The position numbers and the translations under genes were made by a program. This document shows positions 36,707 to 48,201 of a stretch of DNA of 64,000 nucleotides, one piece after another. The notes under the pieces are model-generated. The model saw only the letters and a program-made list of their open reading frames with translations. It was not told where the DNA came from and ran no database searches. Source of the stretch: Phytoseiulus persimilis (lineage: Eukaryota; Arthropoda; Arachnida; Mesostigmata; Phytoseiidae); NCBI GenBank assembly GCA_037576195.1, contig CM075103.1, forward strand, positions 6,076,001 to 6,140,000, written 5' to 3'. Positions within the stretch are counted from its first letter, which is position 1. The number at the start of each line of letters is the position of its first letter.

Positions 36707-37030
36707 AGGGTATACACCACACAAACTGTACTGGTCCTCGACGTTAGCGAATCTCTATATACATGTTGTTCTTGGAAATATCCCAGAGTACCCTTTCGGC
36801 AGAGGTGGGAATTTGGGTTTACGAAGCGAGACGCCAGGAGAGGTGTGGCTGTCCGACCCTGGCCTAGACAACATTTCCCGGAGTCCGGAATCCGGCGCGG
36901 ACCGATCGGTACGATATTTGAATTTTCACACTGACTGCTCCGCATTGGACCAGTCCGCTGATCAGGACTCCCTCTACTGAAACATCCAGCACCGCACTGC
37001 CGAGTGTCGTACCGATTGCATCAAGTCGGA

Positions 37031-38490
37031 CTACCCAGTCCGGAATATAATTTGCCCTAGTCCGAGGTCCCGGAAAGTTATTTTCCGGAGCATGAATGTC
37101 TTGTCCAGGATTTGCGGTTCGAGTCTTACTCGATAGTGACCCCACATGAGGCGCAGAATACTGAAATCCCTGCCGAGATGGACCGATGTTGGTGGATTGG
37201 TTTCCAAAATTTCACGGCACAACTCCGCGAGGCAGTCGTGACCTCGGTCCGCTTTGAAGACATTGTACTCAGCTCGCAGATCCCGACGCTTGCAACTCTT
37301 GGTGCTAGATGATCGATCCGAAGGCACAGCAAAGACTGAGTCCTTTGACGAAGGTACTTGGAAAAAAATCATTCAACATCGATGGTATCGATCAGTCATC
37401 TCACGCTATCATCGAGCTAATTCTGTGCGCTCTGGTAGATGGGTGCATATCCGGAGAGCCACTTTCCACCATAGTTTCCATGATTCAGGAGAGCCATCAG
37501 AGTTGATGCTCTTCCCGGCGTCTGGGATCTCTGCGAGAACTCCGAGCACATCGTCATCAGAAGGAGCCGCCTGTCCTGTTGAGGACTCCATTTTGAAATT
37601 GTGATCTGGGTCGTCGAGGACTCGATCAATTGTCATTCATTCATCATCATCAAATTGACACAATCGTTCTCCGCTTCTTGATTTAGTCTTCTAAGATTTT
37701 GACGAGAATTCCGGCAAGAGAAGATTGTACCCCGGCGTGGAGTGGAGTACCATCGCCTGCGGCAGCCCAGAACTCGCCGGAGTTCAACTCCATTGAACTC
37801 TTCTTTGGCAGTCTTCGCCATTATTCCATTCATCAGAATGACTTTCTCCTTGGAACCCCAAACTGTACGCAGGAGGCGGTCGACATTCTTGCCAAGAGCG
37901 ACTCTCGTGCGGGACCATCTGGGCTCATGACCCTTCTCCGCTGTCCGTCGTACGCCAGAGCCCCTTTTCTGTGAGCAACTTCCTAAAACACAAGATCGAG
38001 TCCATGTGCCAAGTATTCCTGCTTCCTCGTAGCCATGATATCGACCCCTCTCGAGGCATATGTAGCATTGTCCGTGGCGGCTGCCATGATGTCGTTTGTC
38101 GAGAGGCCGACGCTTGCAAGGCGCTCGATGATCAGCTCGCTCAGGCTGCGACGTTTGAGCTCTTGAGGAACGCGGTCTCATGTAGCTCATTTGACGAACG
38201 ATAGCGATCTGTACCAACCACCGTTGCATCGTCGGAGATGTCGACCTGGAGGAAGAACGACAATCATTCAAGACAAGCCTTCGTACGAGGCGAGTACGAC
38301 GAGTTTCGCTGGGAATCATGGGAGTTTCCCACGGAAGTTTTCTTCCCCACGGAATGAAGGAGGCTCCATGGATAACGTCTGAGGGCCCCGGCTTGAAGAA
38401 CTTTCCCGAGAACTGCTCTCTGATAATGCATGCTGCGTTATTGGCTGTTTCATGAGTGGGCATAAGAGGCCAAGGACTGCCTTCCACTTA
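37031..38490 (-). pseudogene. Degenerate coding-like region, family uncertain
   Basis: The longest unexplained minus-strand ORF (37633-38487) is Arg/Ser-rich and may be a shadow, but protein-like pieces appear in all frames of this strand. Examples are SELIIERLASVGLSTNDIMA and GVDIMATRKQEYLAHGLDLV (about 38000-38160), EFWAAAGDGTPLHAGVQSSL (about 37720-37780), APSDDDVLGVLAEIPDAGKS (about 37510-37570), and EYNVFKADRGHDCLAELCRE (about 37200-37260). The second resembles one ankyrin repeat turn; the first faintly recalls the RNase-H-like core of hAT transposases. Stops and frame changes separate them. I cannot name the family; a decayed transposon or gene are both possible. Confidence 0.5.
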
Positions 38491-39310
38491 TGGGATCATG
38501 ATCTGGAAGAATGAGAAATATAAACTCTTCTCCAGAGAATAACTCCGAGATCCGTAGAAGATGCTTGCAAGATGCCGCAGAGCAGGGACATGTCCGAAAA
38601 TGGGTATAGCATCTTCGTCGTCTGAGATCATCTCGTTGCAATTTGGCCTCTCACTCAAGTCAGCTCTTCGCTGGAATCTAGCGTCAGCTCAATCCCGGCA
38701 AAATCATATCGCGCCTTCCTCGTGCATCAAGCATTGTACTTCATGGCACTCGGCAGGTCGATGCGTCGGGAGCAGAAATGCCTAAAAAAGTAATCCATAT
38801 CTCTATATAGATGAAAGTTCAGGAGTTGTTCGTTGGTTTGTTCATCCTCGATGAACTCCCCGGCGATTCATCGGTTACGTCCTGGATGCCCGAAACTCAG
38901 ATACCAGAATTGAACACTCTCCCTCGTCTTCCAAAGTGAGACGCATTCGTTGGCCTCCCAAGCCCTAGAGGACCGACGTATCGAAACAAAGCGGCGAGTT
39001 CCCCGCTTCTCGCTAAGCGGGAAGTTCTTCCCGTAGCTTCATCATCGGGACGACTCTCGATCGTCTTCCGGATCCTTCAGAGGCGCTTGGAAGGAACAGC
39101 CATTCCGGATTGGATTCGGTCGCTTTGACACAGACGAGGCCAGGATATTCCTCACTGAGAAACCAAGCAAGTTGCTTGAAGCAACACACAGCCGCCCGAT
39201 AAGGGAAACTCCAGACGGGGAAGCACTGATTATAGTACGAACAGTTTTCCCGAGTTGTAAGCTGGTGGAGGTTTTGAAGCTGAGGTAGAATATCAGCATT
39301 GGTCTAGGGT
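38491..39310. other. Unassigned region
   Basis: A + frame near 39050-39290 reads protein-like (WKEQPFRIGFGRFDTDEARI; PDGEALIIVRTVFPSCKLVE) but has no recognised motif or defined borders. Nothing else seen. Confidence 0.5.
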
Positions 39311-39760
39311 CTAAGCTGATCCAGGCAACCGATCCTTACCAGCGGGAGGATTCGCAGGAAAGGATGCAGCAGCTCCCAGCACCTCCTCGACTGATGTGCC
39401 AACAGGCCTCAACGCCTCCGAGGATGGCGGAAAGGGAAAGTCCAAATCGGCAGGGGGAGACGGTTGTTCGAGGCGCAACGAAGCCAAGACACCATCTCTA
39501 GAGACGAATGAGTCTGTAGAGCACAGTAGTCGGGCGGCCCCAGAAATGTCCCCGTCCGCCGAGGGCGCCGTCCCAGGCGCCCTCGTCTTTGTTAGCCGCG
39601 ACCAGGTCGAGCACTTCGGTGATGGCCTCAGCCACCACGGAGCGGACTGCACGCGGCACAATGCGCATGACGCGCGTCTCCTGGATCGTCGAGAGGATGA
39701 GGCGTGGTTGATGCGAGACATGATCGGCTCGTTGGCCGTGTGGCATAAACCAACGCCTTA
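39311..39760 (-). mobile_element. LINE fragment, same family as 183-2603
   Basis: Minus-strand translation DGDISGAARLLCSTDSFVSR, then VGTSVEEVLGAAASFP and NPPAGKDRLPG parallels the pre-RT region of the first element (GDVSAAARTSLFNDV; AEVAAAGRSFPISSSGGSDALR). Upstream on the same strand IVPRAVRSVVAEAITEVL matches the usual N-terminal neighbour in this family. Two frames are used, so this copy is dead and truncated before the RT catalytic core. Confidence 0.5.
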
Positions 39761-39807
39761 GGTGCCACGCTAAGCTAGCAATCGCGGGTTCGATCCCCGG
39801 CCGACAA
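39729..39807 (+). repeat. tRNA-like sequence, possible tRNA-derived SINE head
   Basis: A cloverleaf can be drawn: acceptor 29-35 with 801-807 (one mismatch), D stem GTGT/ACGC, anticodon stem CTTAG/CTAAG, and T arm GCGGG-TTCGATC-CCCGG (one mismatch). The internal B box GGTTCGATCCC is good. The anticodon loop has eight bases (GTGCCACG) instead of seven, so a working tRNA is unlikely. It overlaps the 5' side of the antisense LINE fragment and is followed by an A-rich tail. A SINE head or tRNA pseudogene fits best. Confidence 0.5.
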
Positions 39808-40103
39808 CAAAAATTTCTTATGTGGTAGAAAGAGGATTTAATTCATATCAGAATTAAATCTGAACCATCTTAAGACCCAAGCCCACCGCCCGCAATGGGA
39901 TTTGCGAGGCGATAGGGAGTGTTACTGAAGCAATACCGAAAGGTGATCCCAGGACACTTCTGAGGGCTGGCTGAGAGGTTCAGCCGGAAAACAAAGATGC
40001 GAGACCATGGGATCTTGCTCGATGAATGGGCAGACCTCTTCGAGTGAAGTTCCGGCTGCAGGATCGGTAAGGGACCTCCAACAACGGATAGGAACCCCTA
40101 GAG

Positions 40104-40338
40104 CAGTGGTTCTCAAACTCCACTGACCCATCGACCCCCTAGGCGACTCCGTTGAAGTTTATGGACTGCCGTCCCCCAGGGGATCGACCGTCGACCCTTG
40201 ATCCACCCACGTGGACGCCAAGAAGTATGGTCAAATCCACCCCGGCATCACCTCTGTGAACCGGAGATCGGCCATCGACCTCCTGGGGGTCGACCGTCGA
40301 CCCCCAGGGGTCTATATCGACCACTTTGAGAACCACTG
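40104..40338. mobile_element. hAT-type MITE, 235 bp, with 8-bp target duplication
   Basis: The left end CAGTGGTTCTCAAACT (40104) and the right end TTTGAGAACCACTG (to 40338) form terminal inverted repeats of the classic hAT type. Flanks are CCCTAGAG (40096-40103) and CTCTAGAG (40339-40346), an 8-bp target duplication with one mismatch, the hAT size. The inside contains short inverted tracts such as gtcgacccccaggggtc and no transposase ORF, so it is non-autonomous. Confidence 0.5.
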
Positions 40339-40346
40339 CTCTAGAG

Positions 40347-41646
40347 GGTCCCGGAGGAGTGGATTGGGCAGACGGAGGGACAGGTATTCTAGCGAGTTGG
40401 GCAGCTGAGGGAGAATCCATTTCGAGGCAAGGTTGCGGTTGGAAGGCAGCAAGCCCTGAATAGAGAGGGCAAAAGAGGTCGCAATGCCCGAACAACCGTG
40501 CAGAGCGTTCCCGCCAGGCTCGGGTGTGATGGAGACAGCACCGAAGCTGCCTCCGAGAGTGCCACAAGATTGAAATCGTCACCGTCATATCTTGAGGCTC
40601 GGGTGAGCTTGCGAGCGGGTCTTCGGCTCAGACCCAAAGTTCTGACACGGCCAGAGCGAGGGCGACGGCTGGACGACTCAAAGATGGTCGTGGACTTGGC
40701 AACGTGATCCACGGCCGTCACAACTTTCGATGATTCTCACGAGGAATGCAGGAGAGACTTCCAAGGAGCCGCAACCCATTTGAAAGCAGGCAATAGTAGT
40801 TCGGCCGGCTCTGCGCCAGCTGGAATCACGATGCGGCGAACGGCAACCGCATAGGAGCCCGGGGAAGACCCCACCGGCAGCGCCGACGGCGGACGTGGGT
40901 CGCAAACTGAAGTTGCCGAGGGTACTATGAGCTGCACATGCTGTAGGACCCGAGAGCCAAGCAGTATCCATTATTAACCAAATCGTTCCGATAACCCCGA
41001 TTCATTATTCCCACCACATTATCTTCATATATTACTGTAAACACTAAGATTCCTTCGGGGAATCGCACATTCTTCGCTAATCCTACATCAGCGCCACCTG
41101 GCGGCCTCCTCTAACAGTGGCCGAGATCAGCGACGTTGCCCTCTCACTGCGGCGCTTCCAAGGAACCTTTCCTCCTGGAAGGAACTCCCGCCAAAGGCAG
41201 ACGGGGGCTTTCGGCTGTCACCATTGGCGGCGGCCAACGGTACCCATAGCGTTGAATCGATACCTGTGGGATACACTCTTCCTAGCATAGCATGGTATTC
41301 GGCACTCGGATCAACTTTTCAGGAAGCGTTACCTAATTTCCAGTAACAATTCCTACCCGGAATCGCCTGTGGTTTTAAAGAGTACCAGTTTCACCGCAGA
41401 TCCGTCGGGTTCGAAGGGCAGGGATGTCATCGAACGATTCTGTTCTACTACAACGAAGTCGAATTCAGCGCGACCAGCAACCGGTGGAATCAGTTCCCTG
41501 CCCGGTTACCCTGATTCGGCATTGTTCCGCACAAAACCATCCCTCCCTTGCACCTAACCCCGAGCATCTGGCTTTGTTCCGCCGCTCCTATCCACCCCAA
41601 TGAGACGACCACGTTTTGGTCACTCATTCCAACGCTTCCAAAGCGC
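40347..41646. other. Unassigned region
   Basis: Minus-strand frames at 40389-40721 are protein-like in places (SEAASVLSPSHPSLAGTLCT) and may be more of the decayed LINE, but no motif proves it. Nothing recognised in 40980-41640. Confidence 0.5.
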
Positions 41647-42093
41647 TCAAACGCTTACTGAGTATTGAAGTATGGGCCAGACCGCTCCCAAAACTTCTCC
41701 AACTTCCGGCAACGCTGACTGCGCTTGGTTCCCATATGACTGATCCGAAGGCCTCGGAGGAGGAATCTCGTTTGGATCGTTGCTCACCTGTGACATCGGA
41801 CGATTGTTGACTAGTTTTCGATGTCTGTCGACGCCGTCTCGAGCTCCCTGAACCCCAGCGATGCGATGCTTCGTCAGGAAACTTTGAATTTCCTGAGATC
41901 GGACCAGATCAAACAGAAGCCAAATCTCTTTTGCCGCGCGTGCGGGAGACGCCGCGTTATTCGGATAGAAACACTGAACTGCTGGATTGCTATTGTAGAA
42001 CACTCGTAGAACGTCAGTAAAAATTCTTACATAGACAAGTTCTAGCAGTTTCTTTCTCCCGCTGATTTCTAATCGTGATCGGACCCGCCGCAT
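41647..42093 (-). CDS. Hypothetical ORF, about 148 codons
   Basis: Single open frame from ATG 42093. Translation begins MRRVRSRLEISGRKKLLELV, then YVRIFTDVLRVFYNSNPAVQ and AKEIWLLFDLVRSQEIQSFL. Composition is protein-like and the ORF is longer than chance neighbours here. No recognised family, no splice signals assigned, and it lies among transposons, so it may be a fragment of one. Confidence 0.5.
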   Translation of the reverse strand: MRRVRSRLEISGRKKLLELVYVRIFTDVLRVFYNSNPAVQCFYPNNAASPARAAKEIWLLFDLVRSQEIQSFLTKHRIAGVQGARDGVDRHRKLVNNRPMSQVSNDPNEIPPPRPSDQSYGNQAQSALPEVGEVLGAVWPILQYSVSV

Positions 42094-42404
42094 CCGCTCT
42101 GGGCCTTCCAAAGATCTACAGAACCCAAGATGCGCGTATCTTAGCGGAACGGATGCGCGAAGTTTTGCGGTCCAAAATGACAGGATAACAGGACTCTTAT
42201 CTGTCCATGCTAGAAAATAAACAACAGAGAACGACGTACAGAGGAAACCACTCCAGGGTTCCCAGGGTTGGAAATCTCATCTTTGCCGGATATCGCTCTC
42301 TGGAGACATGTCATAAGGCCCACGTTCTCGGAGGATAAAATACGTTTCCGGTTGCGGCCCGTAAGCTTGAACGGCCGCGATGGTCCTTCGCACTGCGGCC
42401 CTCG

Positions 42405-42570
42405 AACCAGATTGTGCGGGCCGCGCCGAGTCGCCCACACGTGATGTAAGCTATTGTGATATTCAGATCTCTCTACTACTCTGGATTAGAGGTTTGCGGC
42501 ACATGCGACTTTATCCCTCTACGCAAAATCCATCAGATTGCACAGGGGGAATGCCTTAACATGACTCGCT
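42405..42570 (+). repeat. Dispersed repeat copy 2
   Basis: Same family and orientation as 27340-27511 (tgatgtaagctattgtgat, gcgggccgc box, ending catgactcgct). The similarity stops at 42570, where the long-TIR element copy A begins, so that element was probably inserted here. Confidence 0.5.
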
Positions 42571-43623
42571 TCTCGGCCTATTTTCCGTTACAACGCATAA
42601 CGGAAAATCAATTGCCATCATAACGTAAAATCAATTTGGGAAAGTGAATCGAAGACTTGCTATTTGTCCATACTCTGCAGTACTTCTCAAGAACCAGCAC
42701 CAGGGCTACCGAGAGACAAGGAACCATGGTCATCTCGCGCGGCTGTAGGGTGTTTGGATCCGGAGAGCGAATATCCGTTCCCGGTCGCTAGAAATCAGAG
42801 AGTACACGGGAATTTCCGGCAAGAAGTTTCGTGTGATAATTTTCACGCTCCGAGCGAGACGCTGTTCTCGACCTCTCTGCCGCTTCGAGCCCGACGCGTT
42901 GCTGAATTTCTCAGACACTTCAAGCAATCTTTCCGCTTGATATCTACGACGCTTCGACAAAGATGATTCGCTCGATCCCTGCATGGTGGACGATTCGTGA
43001 TCCGTGCACTCCCTTCTCTAATATTAGGTGGATCCAATTGAAACATACATGAATATGTTTATTCAAACATATCTGTGATATCAACACACATATGTGTTCC
43101 TGTATAGACTGCCTCTTCATATTCTCGTACTCGTGCAAATTTTACTCTCTCGTTCTCGATTGTGAGGTTATTGTGGGGCTCTGTAGTTCTGGTCCCATAG
43201 CCTCAGCAAATGAAGCACAAATACGAGCATGATCATGAGCGCGTACCCTAAGGCTTCATCGGAGAGAAAGTTAATCGAATATTTTCTCAAAGGAGAGGTC
43301 GCCGATGGGTGTAACTTGTTGTGTAAGCTCAGCTCGAGACCCGGTTCGCACTCCCAAAGTTTCATGGAAATACATGATTTGTGATAGGAATCTCCCAGAT
43401 ATCCACCAGCACCTTTGAGGGAATATTCGAGCGAGAGCATCAGAGAGATCGGAGTTCACAGACACAATAGAGCCGCGTGAGATCACCGTGGTCTCTTGTC
43501 TCCTAATGCCCCTGGAGCTGGTTCTTGAGAATTACTGCAAAGTCTGGACAGATAGGAAGTCTCCCATGTATTTTCGCGAATCGATTTTCAGTTATAACGG
43601 AAATTCATTTCCCGTTATAGATT
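42571..43623 (-). mobile_element. Long-TIR element, copy A (degenerate, end truncated)
   Basis: Starts with cctattttccgttacaacgc near 42577 and ends with ttcccgttata near 43611, matching copy B (48202-49349) in the opposite orientation. The right terminus lacks the outermost ~30 bases of the TIR. The interior is clearly homologous to copy B, including the 90-codon ORF listed separately. No target duplication was found. Confidence 0.5.
43168..43440 (-). CDS. 90-residue ORF with a membrane helix, inside element copy A
   Basis: ATG 43440 to stop at 43168. Translation: MLSLEYSLKGAGGYLGDSYH, KSCISMKLWECEPGLELSLH, then DEALGYALMIMLVFVLHLLR, RLWDQNYRAPQ. The stretch ALMIMLVFVLHLL is a likely transmembrane helix. 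Copy B has the same frame from ATG 48419 but a TAA after 52 codons, where A has AAA. The N-terminal KGAGGYLGDSYH/CISM pattern faintly recalls the extracellular region of nose-resistant-to-fluoxetine-type proteins; this is a weak impression. It may be a captured gene fragment carried by the transposon. No transposase motif. Confidence 0.5.
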   Translation of the reverse strand: MLSLEYSLKGAGGYLGDSYHKSCISMKLWECEPGLELSLHNKLHPSATSPLRKYSINFLSDEALGYALMIMLVFVLHLLRLWDQNYRAPQ

Positions 43624-46097
43624 CCACATTGCTTGCCCGATGTCTTTCTGGTCAGCCCGATGCTCTCCAGGTCGAATTTCAATCTCAATTTCTTGAGTCT
43701 CACTGTTGCTTTGACCGCGGTGTTTGTTAGCTTGGTCGCCGTGAGGAGGAGCTTGGGTCATCTCGTGGGGTCCACAGATCTTATGCTTCCGAAGTACATC
43801 GTTTTGCTCGTGGTTTGCCGGGCATCGATGGAACTCCAGCCTAGTTCTACCTCGATGAACTCCTTCGATATGGTATCCCGAGAGCCCGTCCTCGTAGATC
43901 GAGGGCGTGGTCGTCTCTCAAGAGTCCCGCTTCTGCACTTCTTGACGCATCACTTCTTGATGACCTGCTCGTCGCGGCCGTAAGGATTGAACTCAAAGAG
44001 AACCTCTCAAGCTTCTGAGTCTCCGATCAAATACTTATGTTTGAGATTCCAGTCGCTCGTTCCCCAGATGATCGGCTCAACTCTGCTGGTGAAGTTCCTC
44101 AAACTGCAGAAACTCCGTCCTGGGAACCAAGCCGTAGGCAGGCCTTTGATGTTGCTTTCAGATGGCTGTTCCGGTCCTACGAATCAAACCGGATGGACTC
44201 CTCGCTGAAGATTCGCTCCTCGAGCTCGATGTTCCAGCACGCGACAAACCTCCTCGGTGAAGAGCGTCGAGACTGCTGAAGAGCCGAGAAAGGTTCGCCC
44301 CGAGCATGTCGGTGTCGATCGGCCTGGCTCCGCTTTCTTCATCTGGCTGTCGAACTTCTTTTCTCCCCTCTCCGAGTGCGACTCCCACCGAAGGACAGAC
44401 TGAGGAGAAAACTCGAGGTCCCGTCGCGAAAAATGAGCTGGAGGCGAGAATCGTAGCTCGGGTTCGAGGAAACGGGAGGACGCCGCTGAAGGCCGAGATG
44501 AAGTTTGAAGAAGCCATGAACGCGTTACCCGCCGCAGGGAGAGTCTTTGACTTCGTCAGGTCTTGCAATGAGCTCTGGTCCGCAATACCGGTAATATTTG
44601 CTCATGTTCCTGGTTGTGAATCCCGTGGGATTATGCTTCGTGGAGATGGAGCAAGGAAATGGAAGAAAAATTGAATCATCCTGTCCTCCCAGCAACCTGC
44701 GCTTGAGGCTGATGTCTCTGCATATCGCGTGCGATGACGGCCTGGAGAGAGCGATCTTGATCGTCTACATCGCCAAAGCATTTCCGTCCTGTTCAACCCC
44801 GCACATGGCTCGGACTGGAAACCGTCTGCCGTCTAATGAGAGAAGGGACAGGAAATCGTTGCGGGGGTTTCGGTCATCTCGCGGTGAGAAACCGCCTGCG
44901 CTTGTGATATGCCGGTACGCGGGGTTGCCGCTGCCGGAAAAGTTTGAAAATCACCGCGTTCGTGAGATCCGACGGGGGACAATAGAAACCTTCCTTTGAC
45001 GGAGTATTGAGCCAATACCATGACCCCTGTATTGTATGGCAACCACTCGAAACAATGAAATCTCCCGGTTGTAATCCTCGAGTAAACAATGGCGTATCAC
45101 GATAGGTTGCTGGAAAGTGTTCATGCGAATTCTTCTATTATTATAGACGGAGGGTTCCGTTCCAAGATGCCCAAACCATAGACCAAGGTGTGAAATATTC
45201 GACGGACGGCATCAGCGACTCTGAAACGATTCAGCGCTCCGCAAACGTCGTGGCAGTCGGTCTAGCTTGCGGTGTCTAGTCCAAGGTCACAGACAACAAT
45301 CCATTCCGTAATATTGTGGAACTCCCTCTGATGCGAACTTTGAGGAATCGAAATGAGCAGAAACAAAAGTTCTGTCCAGTGGGATTCGTTCTCTTTTTTC
45401 CACGAACGAAAGCGATGATGGAGCGATGGAGAGATCTTGTTCCCGCTTCCGGTCGCTGATTCGATTGTCGACTCGCCTCAAGGTTTCCGAAATGTTCCGC
45501 GGCCGAGATCCGGAATGATTACTCAGCCGCTGCGTCTCGACGTTTGCATACCGAATTCGCTTCACTCTAGGTGATTACCTGCATGAGTTCCTCGCGTTTA
45601 GACTGCGTGGGTCCCTTCGTAGCATACGCGTTTCGAGCTCGAAATCAGATGATGGATCAAGTATTACGGGTATCAACGAACCGTTCGCCTCGAACGGCAA
45701 CCAGATGGGGCTCATTCTTGTGAGCGGAAAGCCCGCAGTCGACTAGGAACTTATCGAGATCACCGAAATATGAAGAGGAGCTCCCGAACCTGTTCCTGGG
45801 GCGTTGGACGGAACCGTGGCTCCTCGGCGTGAAATCGTCTTGGTTGACAACAAATTCAATTTCGAAGTTTTCTAGGCATGCGGTATGTCGAGATTAGTTG
45901 CTCACAGCAACTTCGTGCCGAAAGAGCTCCGGGTAAGAGCTGATTAATCGCCCGCTCGAATTTCAATTGGGGAACTGGGACTCGCAGGGAATTGACAGCT
46001 TCCCTGTGGGCCAGCACCTGAAAAACTTCCGCACAAACTGGCGCGTCGAAGCAGGAGCCTCATGATTGGGCATGAATTTCCTGGACACGAAACTCGG
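43624..46097. other. Unassigned region with one protein-like exon candidate
   Basis: A + frame at 44306-44590 reads VAKNELEARIVARVRGNGRT and KFEEAMNALPAAGRVFDFVR and could be an exon ending near a gtaata donor at 44591; the family is unknown. A 116-codon + ORF at 43633-43983 is probably antisense noise. Nothing else recognised. Confidence 0.5.
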
Positions 46098-46560
46098 AAA
46101 TTAATATTTGACTCGGAAACGGAGATCCACCATCAACTAACGTTCCCAACCCACTGAAATTATCCAAGAAATGATTTTCGAGTGGGGCATGAGAAAAGGA
46201 GCATCTATAGGAGGATATGATGATCTGATGCTGTAACTCGTCGCTGCACATTCGTCTCGATTCTCTCGAAAATAACGCCTCCTCGTCGCCTGCATTGACC
46301 CGAAAACCGAGCTCCCGACCAATAAAAAAAAAGTTGCGTACATCGAACTCTGCCGTATTAGGTGATTGCTTCATGCGGGAGATATGGAGCTTCTCGAGCG
46401 CGCACATCGCATCTCGAGGTGAGTTCACAAGCTGGATGTCAGCTATGTCACAAACGCTCCGTTTCTCATGCCCAAGTCGGAAATTCATTCTTGTATGGTT
46501 TCGCTGATTTGGAATCACCCTTTGATGGTGGATCTCCGTTTCCGAGTCAAATATTAATTT
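46098..46560. repeat. Perfect 39-bp inverted repeat with 385-bp spacer
   Basis: 46098-46136 and 46522-46560 are exact reverse complements over 39 bases (starting aaattaatatttgactcgga). Weaker complementarity continues inward (gggcatgagaaa at 46185 versus tttctcatgccc at 46465). A MITE or foldback element is likely; no coding sequence. Confidence 0.5.
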
Positions 46561-46738
46561 GCGACTCGGCCCAAGGAGCTTCGAACTATATGGCGCTTGA
46601 ATATCGTGTTCGGCTGAGAGTCAAACCACTATGTTCGTTGAGCACCAAACTTGGAACTCATTCAGTCGACAGGAAATCACCGGGGAGCCCGGTCTAGGTA
46701 GCAGCAAGTTAGAGTCTTATGAGTTGCTCTGCCAGGCT

Positions 46739-47735
46739 TTAAGATATACATACCTCGTACCGATTCCGATCGAAAACGGCTGGGACGCGGATTGAGATGA
46801 GGTCATGGTTTCCCGCGGAGAATGAGGCCCCGATTATGCTCCAGTCCTGATGGGAAGTTGACGGCATTCGGCCCGTCTGAGAGCTGTTTCTTCGAATCGT
46901 CATATCCCAAGAATCTTTCTGGCTACAGCGCCCATCGATAACTTCATGAAAGGTCTCGTCGAGGACCAGCATTCTGTGTTGTCAGCGGTCGGACACAAAT
47001 ACAGGGTGGAATTTTCAGGTCGGGAATTCTCGATCCCGAGTTTGTTTCGGACGTAACTTTGTTCTAGCTGTCAATCCTTGAAATTTTCCCGAAAATTCAA
47101 AAATGACCGATGGAGGATTTCGAGGAAACCATTTTGACTTTGTTGGGGTGGATTTGATGTGAGTCGCTACCAGGAGATGGTTTTGAGATTCTTTCGCGAG
47201 GTCTCCCTGAGAGCCATCGGGAAAACTTCAGATTTTCCCGGAGCGAATTCCATGGGGCGGGGGCGCATTCAACGCGCAAAAAGGAGCCGGTGACTCGCTG
47301 GAGAACCGATTGGAGCTATCTCGTTCCCGCGGAAAATGACAAGCGATCGTATCCATCCCTTTTTCAAGGCCCTTCCATCGGCGAATCTCGTTTTCCTCGC
47401 ATTTCCTCTCGTGACTCCTCAACCAGACCGGATCGAAGGTATCCCCTCTGGCATTTCATTCAGGAATGGCCGAAGCATCCGAATGTTGAAAAATTTGGTC
47501 CTCGACGAGACCTTTCATTGAGTGGTCGATAGGCGCAGTAGCCTGTTGCTCTCAACATATGACGATTCAAAGAACCAACTTTCAGTGCTGGCGAATGCCG
47601 CCACCTTCCCTCCAGGACTAGAGCATAATCGGGGACTCGACCCCATTGGCAACCAAGACCTCTTCTCAATCCGGGGCCCAGCGATATTCGATCGAAATCG
47701 GTACGAGGTGTGGATCTATTCGAGCCTATCAGAGT
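46739..47735. repeat. Two opposite copies of a ~235-bp coding-like repeat
   Basis: 46972-46739 (minus) and about 47494-47735 (plus) translate to related peptides: LVLDETFHEVIDGRCSQ versus LVLDETFHWVVDRRSS, and HDLISIRVPAVFDRNRYEV versus QDLFSIRGPAIFDRNRYEV. Nucleotide identity by eye is about 75 percent. The + copy is followed directly by the RT fragment at 47753, so both may derive from one LINE family. Confidence 0.5.
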
Positions 47736-47752
47736 AACTCAGAAAATGACAG

Positions 47753-47983
47753 GTGGTTCTGCGAGCACTCAGATTCAAGCGGATCTCACCATACCTTCGC
47801 CGTATTCTCGGCTCATACCTCGAGGACAGAAAGATCGTTGCCGAAGAAGGCAACGAACACATCATGAGCGCCGGAGTTCCACAGGGCTCGGTCCTCAGCC
47901 CGACCCTGTGGAAGGTTGGCTACGACGAAGTCCTTGGAATAGACCTCCCCGCTGGAGCAACTACGCTTAAGGAACCAATCTGA
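47753..47983 (+). mobile_element. LINE reverse-transcriptase fragment (second family)
   Basis: Translation FKRISPYLRRILGSYLEDRK, then MSAGVPQGSVLSPTLWKVGY and DEVLGIDLPAGATTL. The box AGVPQGSVLSPTLW is the conserved RT motif of jockey/R1-type LINEs. Only about 77 codons remain; the YADD-type box is lost. This element differs from the YLDD family at 183-2603. Confidence 0.5.
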
Positions 47984-48201
47984 CCGTACTTTTCAAAACC
48001 ATGATGCTGACCCACTGAAGAGAGAGGAAAGTGCCTCGACGCAAAGGAACGAGGCCAGTCGGCCGAAGGCCGGCTGGTGGTCAGGTAAAACCAGGAATGA
48101 TCTCCATGGGCCCCGGAAATTATGGTCAGATCGAGACGGAATCATCTTCGAATTCACATTCGAATCCCAATCTGGAAACGAATTCGGACTCGAGTCCCGA
48201 C

